Notes: a model not told the origin generated them from the sequence alone. 64,000 bases of DNA from Sulfurovum sp. (GCA_016744875.1 JADGDL010000002.1:1-64000); one strand, 5' to 3'. Counted from the first letter of the stretch, positions 23,380 to 34,050 are shown. A program made the numbers and translations.

Positions 23380-25677
23380 ATGAAAATAATTGATTACATC
23401 CTTAATTTCACTCGATGGGGTATTATTGATAAAGAGATGGTTAAGAATCTTTATTTGTATTCTGAAAAGAGTCTTCTTTCAGTCATCGTGATCACCTTAC
23501 TTGTATTAGTTGTTCTATCAGGTACTTCCTTAGGTGAAATTTTGTATTATTGGGGTGCTGCAATAATACTATTTAGTCTTTATCGGCTTTCCCATGCAAT
23601 TCAATTCAAAAAAGATCCAGAGCGATATAGCCTAGAAAAATGGCATAAAATATTTATAATTGATGCTATATTTCTAGTATTGTTGGCGAATATACTGGCA
23701 CTTCTTATGCTTCCACAGGTAGAACAAATTTATCAATTATTTATTTTGATCGTCTTTCTTGGATTAAGTGGTGGATCTGTACAATCATTATCACCTGACT
23801 ATAAATTATCATTACTTTATCAGGGCTTAGCACTCATTCCTGTTGCCATAATGTTAATACTCCAGGGACATGAATTAAATTATTATGCTGCACTCATTGT
23901 TCCTGTATATTTTATGACCCAGTTAAATATTATCAGGCAGGAACATAAACAAGTACAAAATCTATTAAAAAAAGAACAAGAGATCGTAAGTGTAGAGAAA
24001 CTTTTAGAAGAGAAACAAAATAGGTTGGAATACTTCTTTACTGAACATCCTCTGGCTGTGATGTCTTACGATATAGACCTGATTGTGACAGATTGTAATA
24101 TTGAGGCAGTTAATCTTTTTGATAATAAAAATCTTTTAGGTTTAGATCTACATGACTTAAAAGATGATCGTCCGCTAGAAGCAATCAGAAAATCACTCAC
24201 ACAAGGATCACAAGTATATAGAGGACCTTATCATTCATTAGAAGGTATTGATCTGTGGATAGAGATAAAGTGTTTACCTGTAATGGATAGTACTAATAAG
24301 GTGACAGGCGGTATTGTTATTATCGAAAATAAAACAAAAGAGTATAAAGCATATCAGGATTTGGAGTATCATGCTTATCATGACACACTTACTTCACTTC
24401 CAAACAGAAGAGGTTTTATGCATTTTATAGACAATATGATTCATGATGAATTACATGAAACACATAACTCTTTACTGTTCTATATCGATCTTAACCGCTT
24501 TAAACATATTAATGACTCATTGGGACATACTGTGGGTGATCAATTGCTCATAGAGGTTTCCAGACGTCTAAAAGAGAATATTGATACTTCTTCCAGTTTG
24601 AGTCGTTTAGGTGGTGATGAATTTATTATAGTCATACCTTTTATATCAAATAATAAAGCTACGGCAAAGAGATATGCAAATAATTTTGCTTTAAAAATAC
24701 AGGAACTTATTAGAGAAGTGTTTGTTGTCGAAAATATGCGTTTGTATATCAAGGCCAGTATTGGTATAGTAAATATAGAACCTGGTAGCAATGACATTGA
24801 AGAGATCGTTCGTCAGGCAGATATATCTATGTATGAAGCCAAAGAACATGGACAGAATGAGTATATCTCTTTTTATAATACGGCATTGGATATTGAAAGA
24901 AAAAATGTATTTTCACTACAACATGACCTTGTGTATGGATTGAAAAATGATCAGTTCAAACTTCATTTTCAGCCTATCGTCAATATTAAAGATGATACTG
25001 TATATGGAGCAGAAGCGCTTATCCGGTGGCACCATCCGACAAAAGGTTTGGTTGCACCTGATGAATTTATTCCTTTAGCTGTTGAATCTGGTGCCATAAT
25101 GGATATAGACTGGTGGGTGATAGATACTGTTTGCAAACAGATAGGACAATGGAAAAAAGATAACATTTGGAAGCTTCATTATGTTTCTTTCAATCTTAAT
25201 GCGCATGAGCTTTTAAGAACTGACTTTGTACATAATTTTTTAGCTAAATTAGCTGAGTATAATGTAGAAAAAAATGATATTAAAATTGAGATAACAGAGA
25301 CCAGTCTTGTTGATAACTTTGAAGATTCACATGATGTGATCAGTATATTACATCAATATGGTGTACGTTGTGCCATTGATGATTTTGGTACTGGTTACTC
25401 TTCATTAGCTTACTTAAAACGATTATCTTTTAACACATTGAAAATTGATAGAGAATTTATTAGAGATATTGATGATGAGAATGAAGATACTCTCCTTATG
25501 CGTAATATTATCAGTATAGGAAAACAATTTAATTATGATATTGTTGTGGAAGGTGTGGAAGAAGAGAAACAAAGAGAAACAATAGCCTCTATAGATGATG
25601 ATCTCCTATATCAAGGTTATCTTTTCTCTCCTGCAATTAATGTAGAAGCGTTTGAAAGTAAATTTTTAAAGGATTAA
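23380..25677 (+). CDS. Membrane-bound PAS-GGDEF-EAL c-di-GMP protein
   Basis: The 765-residue protein has about six membrane segments in residues 28-195, a PAS-like domain at about 205-315, a GGDEF domain with an intact active site (RLGGDEFIIV) and an EAL domain whose main catalytic residues are all visible: EAL in GAEALIRWHHP, NLNAHEL, EITETSL, IDDFGTGYSS, KIDREF and EGVEEE. Both diguanylate cyclase and phosphodiesterase activity are therefore possible, with the membrane part and PAS probably sensing the signal. It is a single gene 147 bases after the motor-like operon. Confidence 0.92.
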   Translation: MKIIDYILNFTRWGIIDKEMVKNLYLYSEKSLLSVIVITLLVLVVLSGTSLGEILYYWGAAIILFSLYRLSHAIQFKKDPERYSLEKWHKIFIIDAIFLVLLANILALLMLPQVEQIYQLFILIVFLGLSGGSVQSLSPDYKLSLLYQGLALIPVAIMLILQGHELNYYAALIVPVYFMTQLNIIRQEHKQVQNLLKKEQEIVSVEKLLEEKQNRLEYFFTEHPLAVMSYDIDLIVTDCNIEAVNLFDNKNLLGLDLHDLKDDRPLEAIRKSLTQGSQVYRGPYHSLEGIDLWIEIKCLPVMDSTNKVTGGIVIIENKTKEYKAYQDLEYHAYHDTLTSLPNRRGFMHFIDNMIHDELHETHNSLLFYIDLNRFKHINDSLGHTVGDQLLIEVSRRLKENIDTSSSLSRLGGDEFIIVIPFISNNKATAKRYANNFALKIQELIREVFVVENMRLYIKASIGIVNIEPGSNDIEEIVRQADISMYEAKEHGQNEYISFYNTALDIERKNVFSLQHDLVYGLKNDQFKLHFQPIVNIKDDTVYGAEALIRWHHPTKGLVAPDEFIPLAVESGAIMDIDWWVIDTVCKQIGQWKKDNIWKLHYVSFNLNAHELLRTDFVHNFLAKLAEYNVEKNDIKIEITETSLVDNFEDSHDVISILHQYGVRCAIDDFGTGYSSLAYLKRLSFNTLKIDREFIRDIDDENEDTLLMRNIISIGKQFNYDIVVEGVEEEKQRETIASIDDDLLYQGYLFSPAINVEAFESKFLKD

Positions 25678-25796
25678 AAAACGATCTGCCACTATTTGAT
25701 AGGACGCAAAATGAACAAAGTACATCTTTGCTACGTTAAACACTATGTTTTACTCAGCGTAAGGCTCAAGTGACTAAGTCACTTTATAAGAGATTA

Positions 25797-26381
25797 TTAA
25801 AAGACGATCTGTCCATCATGCTGCATACGTTTGATGATCCCTTGTGCCATTTCATGACCTTGATAGGCCGCTTTTCTACACCATTCTATGGCTTTCTCTT
25901 TATCCTCTTCACATCCCAAACCCATATCGTAGAGGGCACCTAGATTGAACTGCGCTTTGGCATTCTCTGCATTGGCTGCTTTGGAAAAAAGTATGAAGGC
26001 TTTTTTATAGTCTTGTTCTACACCACGTCCTTCTTTGTACATAGCTCCCAAGTTGTTAAAGGCATCTATGCTTCCGCGTTTTGCAGCTTCTTCATACCAG
26101 AAAGCAGCCTCAGATTCGTTCGCTTCACAGCCTTCGCCATTTTCAAGCATGAGTGCTGCTTCAAATTGCGCTACAGGGACTTCTCTCGTTGCAGCTTCTA
26201 AGTAGTAGTCAAAGGCTTTTTTAGTGTCTTGTGGGACGCCATGCCCTTTAAAGTAGAGAAAACCAAGGTAATAGTAGCTAGTAGGTTCTTTTTGTGCTTC
26301 AAGGGCAGTATAAAGCTCTAATGCTTTATCATACTCTTTTGCAAGTAATGCTTCATAAGCTGATTTAATTATTTCTTGCAT
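25797..26381 (-). CDS. Sel1-like repeat protein
   Basis: The 194-residue protein is built of about five Sel1-like (TPR-related) repeats with the pattern A...YE..A..G...A...LG..Y..G.GV..D..KA, for example YYYLGFLYFKGHGVPQDTKKAFDYYLEAA and AFNNLGAMYKEGRGVEQDYKKAFILFSKAA. Such repeats bind partner proteins. There is no signal peptide, so it acts in the cytoplasm. No partner can be named. The start ATG at 26381 is supported by AAGGATAACC upstream. A short perfect palindrome, AAGTGACT-A-AGTCACTT, lies about 30 bases after the stop codon. Confidence 0.85.
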   Translation of the reverse strand: MQEIIKSAYEALLAKEYDKALELYTALEAQKEPTSYYYLGFLYFKGHGVPQDTKKAFDYYLEAATREVPVAQFEAALMLENGEGCEANESEAAFWYEEAAKRGSIDAFNNLGAMYKEGRGVEQDYKKAFILFSKAANAENAKAQFNLGALYDMGLGCEEDKEKAIEWCRKAAYQGHEMAQGIIKRMQHDGQIVF

Positions 26382-26454
26382 ATGGTTATCCTTAGCAAAG
26401 TCGATATTATCAACTTTTAATTATTTTATATTATTTTGGCCGATAATATCAACC

Positions 26455-29091
26455 CTATGCGTTGAAACTGCTTAATTCAGCAGATACCTTTGTTATTTTA
26501 TTTTCTGCATCTTCCAATGCCTGCTGATTTTCTGCAATGACAGCTTCAGGAGCATTGGCCACAAATCTTTCATTGTTAAGCATACCGTTTAATTTTTGTA
26601 TCTCTTTTTCCAATTTCTCTTTTTGTCGTGTAAGTTTAGTAATGATCGGTGTCATATCTATCTCACCTGTTGGAAGGTATACTTCAAGGTTATCTGAAAC
26701 GTCAGTGATAGAATCTGCGACTTTAGCATCTACAAACTCTATATTTATTACTTTGGCCAATTTTTGGATGAATGGACGTGCCATATCAGTATCTATGTTT
26801 TTATCTAGCTTGATATATGCTTTGTCTATTTTAGAGTTACCCATATCTATGACTACTTTCGCACGGCGTAGGGCAGTGATAGATTCTTCAATGATTGAGA
26901 ACATGTTTTCAGCTTCAATATCTCTGGTTATTTCTTTAGGGAAATTCATTACCATAAGAGATTCTCCCTCTTCAAGTGTTGTACCTGAGAGTTTGTGGTA
27001 CAAATGGTCAGAGATAAACGGCATGAATGGAGAGACCATTTTAAGTGTCTCTTTAAAGATGGCTCCCAGCTCTACAATACTTTCTCTATCAGCCTTAGAA
27101 TATTCGATACCCCAGTCACAGAACTCATTCCATACAAAGTTGTAAAGTGTTTTGGCGGACTCATCAAATTTATAAGATTCAATAGCAGTACGGATTCTCT
27201 CTACAGCCAATGCAAGCCTTGATTGCATATAACGTCCAAGAGGTGTTTGCACTTTTATATCTTTGAGCTCTGGGAAAGTCTCAACGTTAAGTTGTAAGTA
27301 GTTCGTCGCATTGTAAAGTTTGTTTGTAAAGTTTCTAAATTGTTCAAGGTTCTTAGCGCCCAGTTTGATGTCTCTACCTTGTACTGCCAAGTAGGCTAGG
27401 GTAAAGCGTATGATGTCTGCTGAGTGTTCTTCAACCATATCCAGAGGATCAATTACATTCCCTTTTGACTTGGACATCTTGGCACCAGTTTCATCACGTA
27501 CAAGTGCATGCATATAAATGTCTTTGAATGGAAGTTGACCTTTATTAAAGTGTTCTCCCATCATCATCATTCTTGCTACCCAGAAGAACATAATGTCAAA
27601 ACCGGTGATAAGTAGAGAGTTAGGATAGAAGTCTGCCATATCACTGTCATTGTAAAGTTCAGGCAGCTTTCCATTGTTTCCCCAACCTAAAGGTGACATC
27701 GCCCATAAAGCAGATGAGAACCATGTATCTAGAACATCAGGGTCTTGTGTAAGTTTTTTACTTGCACATTTAGGACACCCATCAGGCTCGTCTTCTTTGT
27801 CTGCCCATGTATGTCCACAGTCATCACAAGTAAAGACAGGAATTCTATGTCCCCACCAAAGTTGACGAGAGATACACCAAGGTCTTAGTTCATCCATCCA
27901 TGCTGTGTAGGAGTTTATCCAGTGTGAAGGGTGAAAGTTGTTATGTTTTTTAGTCTCTTTGATGGAATTCTCAGCTATTTTTTCGCTCAAGAACCACTGT
28001 GTGGAGATAAAAGGTTCCACGATATTTTTACATCTGTAACAGTGACCAACTTGGTGTATATGCTCTTCTATCTTTACGATATAGCCAGCATTTTCCAATG
28101 CTTTAACGATAACAGGACGCGCTTCAAGACGTTCTAGTCCTGCAAATTCTCCACAGTAGGCATTCAAGATACCTTTCTCATCAAATACTTTAATGAACTC
28201 AAGATCATGTCTTTTTCCTACAGCGTAGTCATTTTGGTCATGTGCAGGTGTCACTTTAACCACACCGGTACCAAATTCCATATCTACATGACTATCGGTA
28301 ATGACTTTGATGCTTCTGTCTGTGAGTGGTAAAAGTACTTTTTTCCCTACAATGTCCGTATAACGACTGTCATCAGGGTGAACCATGATAGCAGTATCTC
28401 CAAAATAGGTCTCAGGTCTGGTCGTTGCTACTTCAAGCTCTCCTGAACCATCAGCAAATTTGTATATCATCGTGTAAAATTTACCGTTCACTTCATCATG
28501 TTCTACTTCGATGTCTGAAAGTGCACCATCATGTGTACACCAGTTAACCATATAGTTGTTTTGTGTGATCTGACCTTCATCATAAAGAGAAACAAATGCT
28601 TCTTTTACCGCTTCTTTAAGTCCCTCATCCATAGTGAAACGTTCACGTTTCCATGCCGGAGTTACACCCAGTTTTCTCATCTGATGCACGATATTCCCGC
28701 CAGATGTCTCTTTTTGTAACCAGGCACGCTCTAAAAACTTCTCACGTCCTAATGCTTCTTTTGTCGTACCTTCTGATAAAAGCTGTTTCTCTACGATGTT
28801 CTGTGTAGCGATACCTGCATGATCCGTACCCGGCTGCCAAAGCGTCTTAAAGCCATCCATACGTTTATAACGTGTGATGATGTCTTGAAGTGTAAAAGTC
28901 AATGCATGTCCGATATGCAAGCTTCCTGTGACATTAGGAGGAGGCATCATGATAGAGAAGTTTTTGCCTTCTTCCTGGATATCTTTATTTCCATCTATCT
29001 CAAAGTAACCACGTGCTTCGCACAGTGCATAGTAGTTGTCTTCTACTTCTTTTGGGTTGTATGTTGTTTTTTTTTCTACAGTTTCGCTCAT
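26455..29091 (-). CDS. valS: Valyl-tRNA synthetase
   Basis: It charges tRNA-Val with valine. The 878-residue class I enzyme has the HIGH motif (GSLHIGHALTFTLQD), the editing domain with ATTRPETYFGDTAIMVHP, a zinc-type Cys cluster (FTCDDCGH...CPKCASKK), the KMSKS motif (GAKMSKSKGNVIDP) and the C-terminal coiled-coil arm (TRQKEKLEKEIQKLNGMLNNERFVANAPEAV) typical of ValRS. Length is normal. It is a single gene, 111 bases from the signalling operon on the same strand. No T-box or leader structure was noticed upstream. Confidence 0.97.
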   Translation of the reverse strand: MSETVEKKTTYNPKEVEDNYYALCEARGYFEIDGNKDIQEEGKNFSIMMPPPNVTGSLHIGHALTFTLQDIITRYKRMDGFKTLWQPGTDHAGIATQNIVEKQLLSEGTTKEALGREKFLERAWLQKETSGGNIVHQMRKLGVTPAWKRERFTMDEGLKEAVKEAFVSLYDEGQITQNNYMVNWCTHDGALSDIEVEHDEVNGKFYTMIYKFADGSGELEVATTRPETYFGDTAIMVHPDDSRYTDIVGKKVLLPLTDRSIKVITDSHVDMEFGTGVVKVTPAHDQNDYAVGKRHDLEFIKVFDEKGILNAYCGEFAGLERLEARPVIVKALENAGYIVKIEEHIHQVGHCYRCKNIVEPFISTQWFLSEKIAENSIKETKKHNNFHPSHWINSYTAWMDELRPWCISRQLWWGHRIPVFTCDDCGHTWADKEDEPDGCPKCASKKLTQDPDVLDTWFSSALWAMSPLGWGNNGKLPELYNDSDMADFYPNSLLITGFDIMFFWVARMMMMGEHFNKGQLPFKDIYMHALVRDETGAKMSKSKGNVIDPLDMVEEHSADIIRFTLAYLAVQGRDIKLGAKNLEQFRNFTNKLYNATNYLQLNVETFPELKDIKVQTPLGRYMQSRLALAVERIRTAIESYKFDESAKTLYNFVWNEFCDWGIEYSKADRESIVELGAIFKETLKMVSPFMPFISDHLYHKLSGTTLEEGESLMVMNFPKEITRDIEAENMFSIIEESITALRRAKVVIDMGNSKIDKAYIKLDKNIDTDMARPFIQKLAKVINIEFVDAKVADSITDVSDNLEVYLPTGEIDMTPIITKLTRQKEKLEKEIQKLNGMLNNERFVANAPEAVIAENQQALEDAENKITKVSAELSSFNA

Positions 29092-29202
29092 AGCTATATC
29101 CTATGTTAATATATATTGTCGCGATTATAGCGAAATGGTGCTTGTAAGAAAAGATATGTCTTATAATTAGTAGAGAACTCTACATATTATCAACAAAGTA
29201 GA

Positions 29203-30387
29203 CTATGCTACTGTCTCCACTCTATCCTTACCAAGTGATTTAGCTAAAAGTAATGCTTTATCTGCACGATTGACAACACTGTTTATCGTATCATTTATTA
29301 TTAATGATGATACTCCAAATGATGCTGTTCTAAGACCTATTTTTGGACAATCCATATCATTGATAGTATTTCTGAGTCTTAATGCCATCTTTTTTGCATC
29401 ATCCAGTGATGTTTTAGGCAGTAAAACAATAAATTCTTCTCCACCCCAGCGTCCGACGATATCTGCAGCACGAAAGAATTCAGTTAGGGTCTGTGACATT
29501 TTTTTTAAATACTTATCTCCTGTATTATGACCATAGGTATCATTGACAAATTTAAAATCATCCAGATCCATGAGTATGATACTAAAATCGTCTCCATAGC
29601 GTACGAATTGTTGTTGTTCATACAAAAAGATCTCATGAAGTTTAACTCTGTTATACAAACCAGTTAAAGGATCTGTAGTAGATTTTTTCAGAAGTATCTT
29701 TTTTTCTAACTTTAATTGGGTGTTTTCTTCTTCTAATGCTTCTAATGTTTTTGTGGCATTGTTTTCTTGATTTTTATTTGGAATACTTAAAATACTATAG
29801 CCTTCATCTATAATATTTTTGATAATATCATCTTCAAGTTTAAACCGTAAACGTCGTACCAAAGCCCGTAAAGCATCCATGCTCATATGCTTATTTTCAT
29901 ACACATAGTTATCTATCATATTATATGACACAACCAATGTAATATTGTCTAAAAGTAGAGTAAGAAGTCTTTTTTCTTTTTTTGTTAAAGTTTCAGCTTC
30001 TATCTTTAACTTTATATCGGAAAATAAATGCTCTCTTGATATCTTCAGTCGATTAATTTTTGCTCTTATCTCTGCAATATGAAAAGGTTTTTTAAGATAA
30101 TCTACACACCCAATATCATAAGCTTTTTGCAAGGATTGTATATCTGTATTGGAAGATATCATAATGACTTTTGCCTGATCATTTTGGAGTAAGATCATAT
30201 CTAAAAGCTCCAGTCCAGTAACATGTGGTACATTGATGTCAAGGATATAGAGATCATGTCTCTGATCTAAAGATTCCATAAGATCACGTCCATCAGTATA
30301 AGTGTCAACAGTATGATGATCAAGTTCTAAAACTTTTTTTATGGCTTTATTGAGAGCTATATCATCTTCAAGCAGTATAATATTCAT
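29203..30387 (-). CDS. Response regulator: receiver, OmpR-type winged helix and GGDEF
   Basis: The 394-residue protein has three parts. A receiver domain (1-118) has the acidic pair Asp8/Asp9 after Glu7, phospho-acceptor Asp50 and Lys100 (LKKPF). Residues about 131-200 match the OmpR/PhoB winged-helix pattern (LTKKEKRLLTLLLDN...VVSYNMIDNYVYENKHMSMDALRALVRRLRFKLED...IIDEGYSIL). After a short coiled coil comes a GGDEF domain (about 235-394) with GGEEF at 315-319 and the RxxD inhibitory site at 306-309. It could therefore bind DNA and also make c-di-GMP upon phosphorylation. It starts nine bases after the sensor kinase stop codon. Confidence 0.85.
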   Translation of the reverse strand: MNIILLEDDIALNKAIKKVLELDHHTVDTYTDGRDLMESLDQRHDLYILDINVPHVTGLELLDMILLQNDQAKVIMISSNTDIQSLQKAYDIGCVDYLKKPFHIAEIRAKINRLKISREHLFSDIKLKIEAETLTKKEKRLLTLLLDNITLVVSYNMIDNYVYENKHMSMDALRALVRRLRFKLEDDIIKNIIDEGYSILSIPNKNQENNATKTLEALEEENTQLKLEKKILLKKSTTDPLTGLYNRVKLHEIFLYEQQQFVRYGDDFSIILMDLDDFKFVNDTYGHNTGDKYLKKMSQTLTEFFRAADIVGRWGGEEFIVLLPKTSLDDAKKMALRLRNTINDMDCPKIGLRTASFGVSSLIINDTINSVVNRADKALLLAKSLGKDRVETVA

Positions 30388-30396
30388 AGAGTTATC

Positions 30397-32040
30397 TTAC
30401 ACTACTGAAATGTCACTGGTATGACATTTAAAAATATAGGTAAATGTTGTACCCTTATCAATATTAGATTCTAATTTTATATCTATATTATATTTGTCCG
30501 CAATATCCTTTATGATACTGAGCCCTAAACCATAACCACCTACAGATGTATTTTCTCTATAATATTTTTGAAATACTTTCTCTTCATTCTCTATGATTTC
30601 ACCCTGATTATGAAAAGAAAGAATATTCTTAACAAGTAGGACTGTGACAATTGAAGTTCCGGCACTATACTTAATAGCATTATATAAACTATTATCTATA
30701 AGCCTGGTCAATTCTATTAATGACATATTTACCATGTAGTCACTGTCGATATCAAAAATGATCTTTTTATTATTCACTTTAGCGATTGTTTGAAAATATT
30801 CAATACGTTTTTTTACTAGTTCAGCTAAATTAAGTGTTTCGATCTCATAGGTCAATTTATCTTTTTTCATAATGAAACTCATAGAACGGTAAGAATTATG
30901 CAACACTTTCAATGCATTATCTATCTCTTCACTATAAGTATCTGTCCCTGATTCTATCTGCCTGAGTTCATTATTTAAGGTGATGATACTTAAGGGTGTT
31001 TTTATCTCATGCATAGCACTTTGTACAAATTTATCCTGCTCTGAAAACTGTACTTCTTTAGATCTTAGTTTTAGTATGCTAAATGCAGTGATCATCGCTA
31101 TAAGTGCTATGATGATGAGAACTATATCAAGCTTTTTTAGACGATAATAGAAATTACTCTCATCAATGAGCATGGTATATATGATCTTCATATTTTCACT
31201 ATTTTCATAGTTACCTGACATATACAATATCTTATAAGAAATATCATCTTTTATAAAGTTTTCCTCTATCAAGTCATGATTGAGTAATCTTTTTGATATA
31301 GAGAGTGCCTTTTTTTTGGTTTTTAGATGTCTTTCCAAGGTTGGTTTATAAGTCAACACAGACATATCATCTAAAACCATTTCATAAATATGCTCATTGC
31401 TGCTAATACTATATGCCATAACTTCCTTGATGACTGGATACTCTTGTATTATATTCAGTAATGCATTGAACTCTTGGGTTGTATCCTGATACGCATAACT
31501 TACCTGTACAACTGCATGCTTTTCATCACCATCTTTAGACAGATAAGAGTCAGTAAAACTTAAAAATCTTTTTGATGTTTTTTCACGTATGGGAGTAGAA
31601 CAACCGATAATATTCTCTTCTTTATGTTGATCAAAAATTTTTTTGGCAAAAGTTAGATCAAACCCCATATCTTTTTCATACGTTGTATTTCTAATGACAA
31701 GATCTTTATCTGTGATATAAATATTATAAGGCTTATTTTTGTGCCCTTCATTTATCTTTTGGTATATTTCATCCAGATCTACATCCAGATCATGGGTGTT
31801 CATATAGTCTAGAACGATTTGATGTTTCTCTTTTAATGGCTCTTTTTGTTGATCGTATTCTACGAGTAGTTTTGATAAGAGACTGGAAGTATGATTTTTA
31901 ATTTCATAGAAGAGTATCTTTGTGTTTTTATCATGATCAGAGGTCATATGTTCAGAAAGCACTTTGTAGCCAATAAAATCTACTATGAAGAATATCACTA
32001 CAACGATAAAGATGAATGAGGATATTCTAATTTTTTTCAT
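30397..32040 (-). CDS. Membrane sensor histidine kinase
   Basis: The start at 32040 (MKKIRISSF) is chosen because its ATG forms TAATG with the stop of the TonB receptor gene and is preceded by GGAGTGGAAG; an upstream ATG at 32103 would overlap the receptor by 21 codons. The resulting 547-residue protein has membrane segments at about 6-26 and 310-333 enclosing a periplasmic sensor domain of about 280 residues. The HisKA motif is MHEIKTPLSIITLNNELR and the ATPase domain has NSLYNAIKYSA (N box) and GGYGLGLSIIKDIADKY (G box). It presumably phosphorylates the downstream response regulator, and its ligand may be related to receptor cargo. Confidence 0.9.
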   Translation of the reverse strand: MKKIRISSFIFIVVVIFFIVDFIGYKVLSEHMTSDHDKNTKILFYEIKNHTSSLLSKLLVEYDQQKEPLKEKHQIVLDYMNTHDLDVDLDEIYQKINEGHKNKPYNIYITDKDLVIRNTTYEKDMGFDLTFAKKIFDQHKEENIIGCSTPIREKTSKRFLSFTDSYLSKDGDEKHAVVQVSYAYQDTTQEFNALLNIIQEYPVIKEVMAYSISSNEHIYEMVLDDMSVLTYKPTLERHLKTKKKALSISKRLLNHDLIEENFIKDDISYKILYMSGNYENSENMKIIYTMLIDESNFYYRLKKLDIVLIIIALIAMITAFSILKLRSKEVQFSEQDKFVQSAMHEIKTPLSIITLNNELRQIESGTDTYSEEIDNALKVLHNSYRSMSFIMKKDKLTYEIETLNLAELVKKRIEYFQTIAKVNNKKIIFDIDSDYMVNMSLIELTRLIDNSLYNAIKYSAGTSIVTVLLVKNILSFHNQGEIIENEEKVFQKYYRENTSVGGYGLGLSIIKDIADKYNIDIKLESNIDKGTTFTYIFKCHTSDISVV

Positions 32041-33986
32041 TATAACTTCCACTCCAAGTTGATATAATAGGTGCGTCCATAGCTTGGATATCCATATTCC
32101 CACTCATAGTAGTCATCAAGAATATTTTTGATACCTAGTCTGGCATCCGTTGAAGATGAGATCTTATAGGCAAATTGTGCATCTACGAGATGATAGTTAG
32201 AAAGTGTGTGCAGATCATCACTGTATGTAGCAGAATTAGGGCTCTGTCTTGAACCTATATATTGATAGCTCAAGTATGCACTTAAATGCTTTGTAATGCT
32301 AACTGAATCCTCTAATTTGAGCTGATGCAGGGGAATGTGATCTAAAGCTTTTCCCTCGCTGTCACGTGTATGGTTATAGGCATAGGAAAAACGTACATTG
32401 TTATGATCAAAATATGTACTGTTTAAACGGATCTCTGCTCCAAAATGCTTTGCTTCTTCACGGTTAATGTATGTGTTGTTACGTTGGAGGATAAGGTCAC
32501 TCATATCGTAGTAATAAAGTGAAAGATCAATAGACATTTTTTCTGACATTTTACGGCTGTATCCCGCTGTATACTGCAGGCTCTTTTCTGGTTTCAGATC
32601 AGGGTTTGCATTGTCCCATGGGAAAAATGTGAACATCTCAGACATGTTTGGCATGCGACTCTTGTTGGCGATACTTACATAGCTGACACTCTGCTTATTG
32701 GTATAACTGAGCTTAAGTTGTCCATCTAATGCATCTTTATCCTCAGGAGGTTCTATTGCACTGGCATCCGAAGCCTCTTTTGACTGCATCAATACATAAG
32801 AGATTCCACCCTCGAGGAACCACATTGGATCTAACTCCCATAGATGAATATAACTCATTTTAAATGTATCAAGAACATACTTTGCATTTTCAAGATCACC
32901 ACCACTTCTTTTGTGTTCATTTTCTTCTGCAAGTAATACCACTGTACTTTTATGATTATCCTGGGTTTTACTACCCTTGATCACTGTGCCTAGTCTATGA
33001 TCATTATATTTCACAGCAGGCCAGGTTGTTTGGTACTCAGGCCCATTGTATATCGTATAGAGATCCTCATAATCATCATAATATGCTCTGATACTAAGAT
33101 CAAGATCATCCCTGGTATAATCAGCATAGAGATAATAACTGTTGAGATCCTTTCTGTCTATACGAGAATATGCATCCCATACTGGGGCTTCCAAGTCTGT
33201 ATAGACATTGGGAGGCATGCCGTATTCGGAACGTGTGATACTTATTTTTCCTGCAATATGAAGTTGATTATTCAGGTATATACCACTTTTGAGAGCAATG
33301 TTCTTTTGATCCTTATCACTATTTACGCGACTGCCTTTTCCCTGAATTGGGGTTGGGGCATAATCATCCGAAAGCGCATAGTCGGATCTATGATAGTAAC
33401 TGGCATCTGCTTTAATGTATACATTATCTACCATGCTGCCTACATAAGCCTGATAATATTCATCATTATTTGAAATATTGACAGCAACCATTGACTCAAA
33501 TGCTTTTGTAGGATTTTTTGAAACTATCTGTAGTTCTCCACCTACAGGAGAGACACCAAAAGATGCTGTTCCTGACCCATCATTCATTTGAAGTTCCGCA
33601 TTAGACATTATAAACTTTGTATCAACAAATCCATTGGGACTGCGATATAAAGAGATTCCATCTTCCACATACTCTGTAGCTTTAAAATTAAGCCCACGAA
33701 AAGATATGGCTTCTTCCCCTTTACTGTCGGCAACAACGCTAAAAGAAACATCCTGTGCCAGTCTCTCCTGCAAGGTAGTACTAGCTGTCTTCAAAGCGTC
33801 ATTTTCACTCAATACTACAACACCTGAGCGCTGAGTTGTTTCATAAATGTCTATAGGGGCAAGGGTTACCGTTTCTGCTAAGAGCAAAGTGTTTAAAGAT
33901 GAGATCACTATGATTTTTCTTATATCTAATAAAAAGGTATGTTGAGCAATAGTATGAAGGGTAAGAGTTGGTGTAAATAGTGTCAT
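32040..33986 (-). CDS. TonB-dependent outer membrane receptor
   Basis: The 648-residue protein has a signal peptide with a long N-region (hydrophobic IIVISSLNTLLLA, cleavage near residue 37), a plug domain at about 45-165 (ISFRGLNFKATEYVEDGISLYRSP...GTASFGVSPVGGELQIVSK) and a 22-strand-type beta barrel rich in alternating aromatic residues, ending in YYINLEWKL, a proper outer membrane C-terminus. TonB receptors import siderophores, cobalamin, metals or sugars; the substrate is not readable here. It heads the operon TonB receptor-kinase-regulator and its stop overlaps the kinase start, which suggests ligand-responsive signalling. A GAGGA ribosome binding site stands before 33986. Confidence 0.92.
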   Translation of the reverse strand: MTLFTPTLTLHTIAQHTFLLDIRKIIVISSLNTLLLAETVTLAPIDIYETTQRSGVVVLSENDALKTASTTLQERLAQDVSFSVVADSKGEEAISFRGLNFKATEYVEDGISLYRSPNGFVDTKFIMSNAELQMNDGSGTASFGVSPVGGELQIVSKNPTKAFESMVAVNISNNDEYYQAYVGSMVDNVYIKADASYYHRSDYALSDDYAPTPIQGKGSRVNSDKDQKNIALKSGIYLNNQLHIAGKISITRSEYGMPPNVYTDLEAPVWDAYSRIDRKDLNSYYLYADYTRDDLDLSIRAYYDDYEDLYTIYNGPEYQTTWPAVKYNDHRLGTVIKGSKTQDNHKSTVVLLAEENEHKRSGGDLENAKYVLDTFKMSYIHLWELDPMWFLEGGISYVLMQSKEASDASAIEPPEDKDALDGQLKLSYTNKQSVSYVSIANKSRMPNMSEMFTFFPWDNANPDLKPEKSLQYTAGYSRKMSEKMSIDLSLYYYDMSDLILQRNNTYINREEAKHFGAEIRLNSTYFDHNNVRFSYAYNHTRDSEGKALDHIPLHQLKLEDSVSITKHLSAYLSYQYIGSRQSPNSATYSDDLHTLSNYHLVDAQFAYKISSSTDARLGIKNILDDYYEWEYGYPSYGRTYYINLEWKL

Positions 33987-34050
33987 TTTATTCTTATCCT
34001 CTGATGACTCTCTATACTATTTTAAAGCAGTAAGTGTTTATATAATGTAT

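Noticed and set aside
26402..26450. GATATTATC/GATAATATC inverted repeat after valS as a terminator
   Set aside because: The arms are only nine A/T-rich pairs with a loop of about 30 bases and no T-run, too weak to list.
26537..27145. 202-codon plus-strand open frame inside valS
   Set aside because: It is a shadow of the valS reading frame with Ser/Ile-rich composition and no family signal.
32041..32103. Longer sensor kinase start at 32103
   Set aside because: It would overlap the receptor gene by 21 codons, while the ATG at 32040 has a good ribosome binding site, a TAATG junction and a normal membrane anchor.
32997..33473. 158-codon plus-strand open frame
   Set aside because: It lies entirely inside the TonB receptor gene on the other strand, has an Ile-rich composition unlike a protein and lacks a ribosome binding site.
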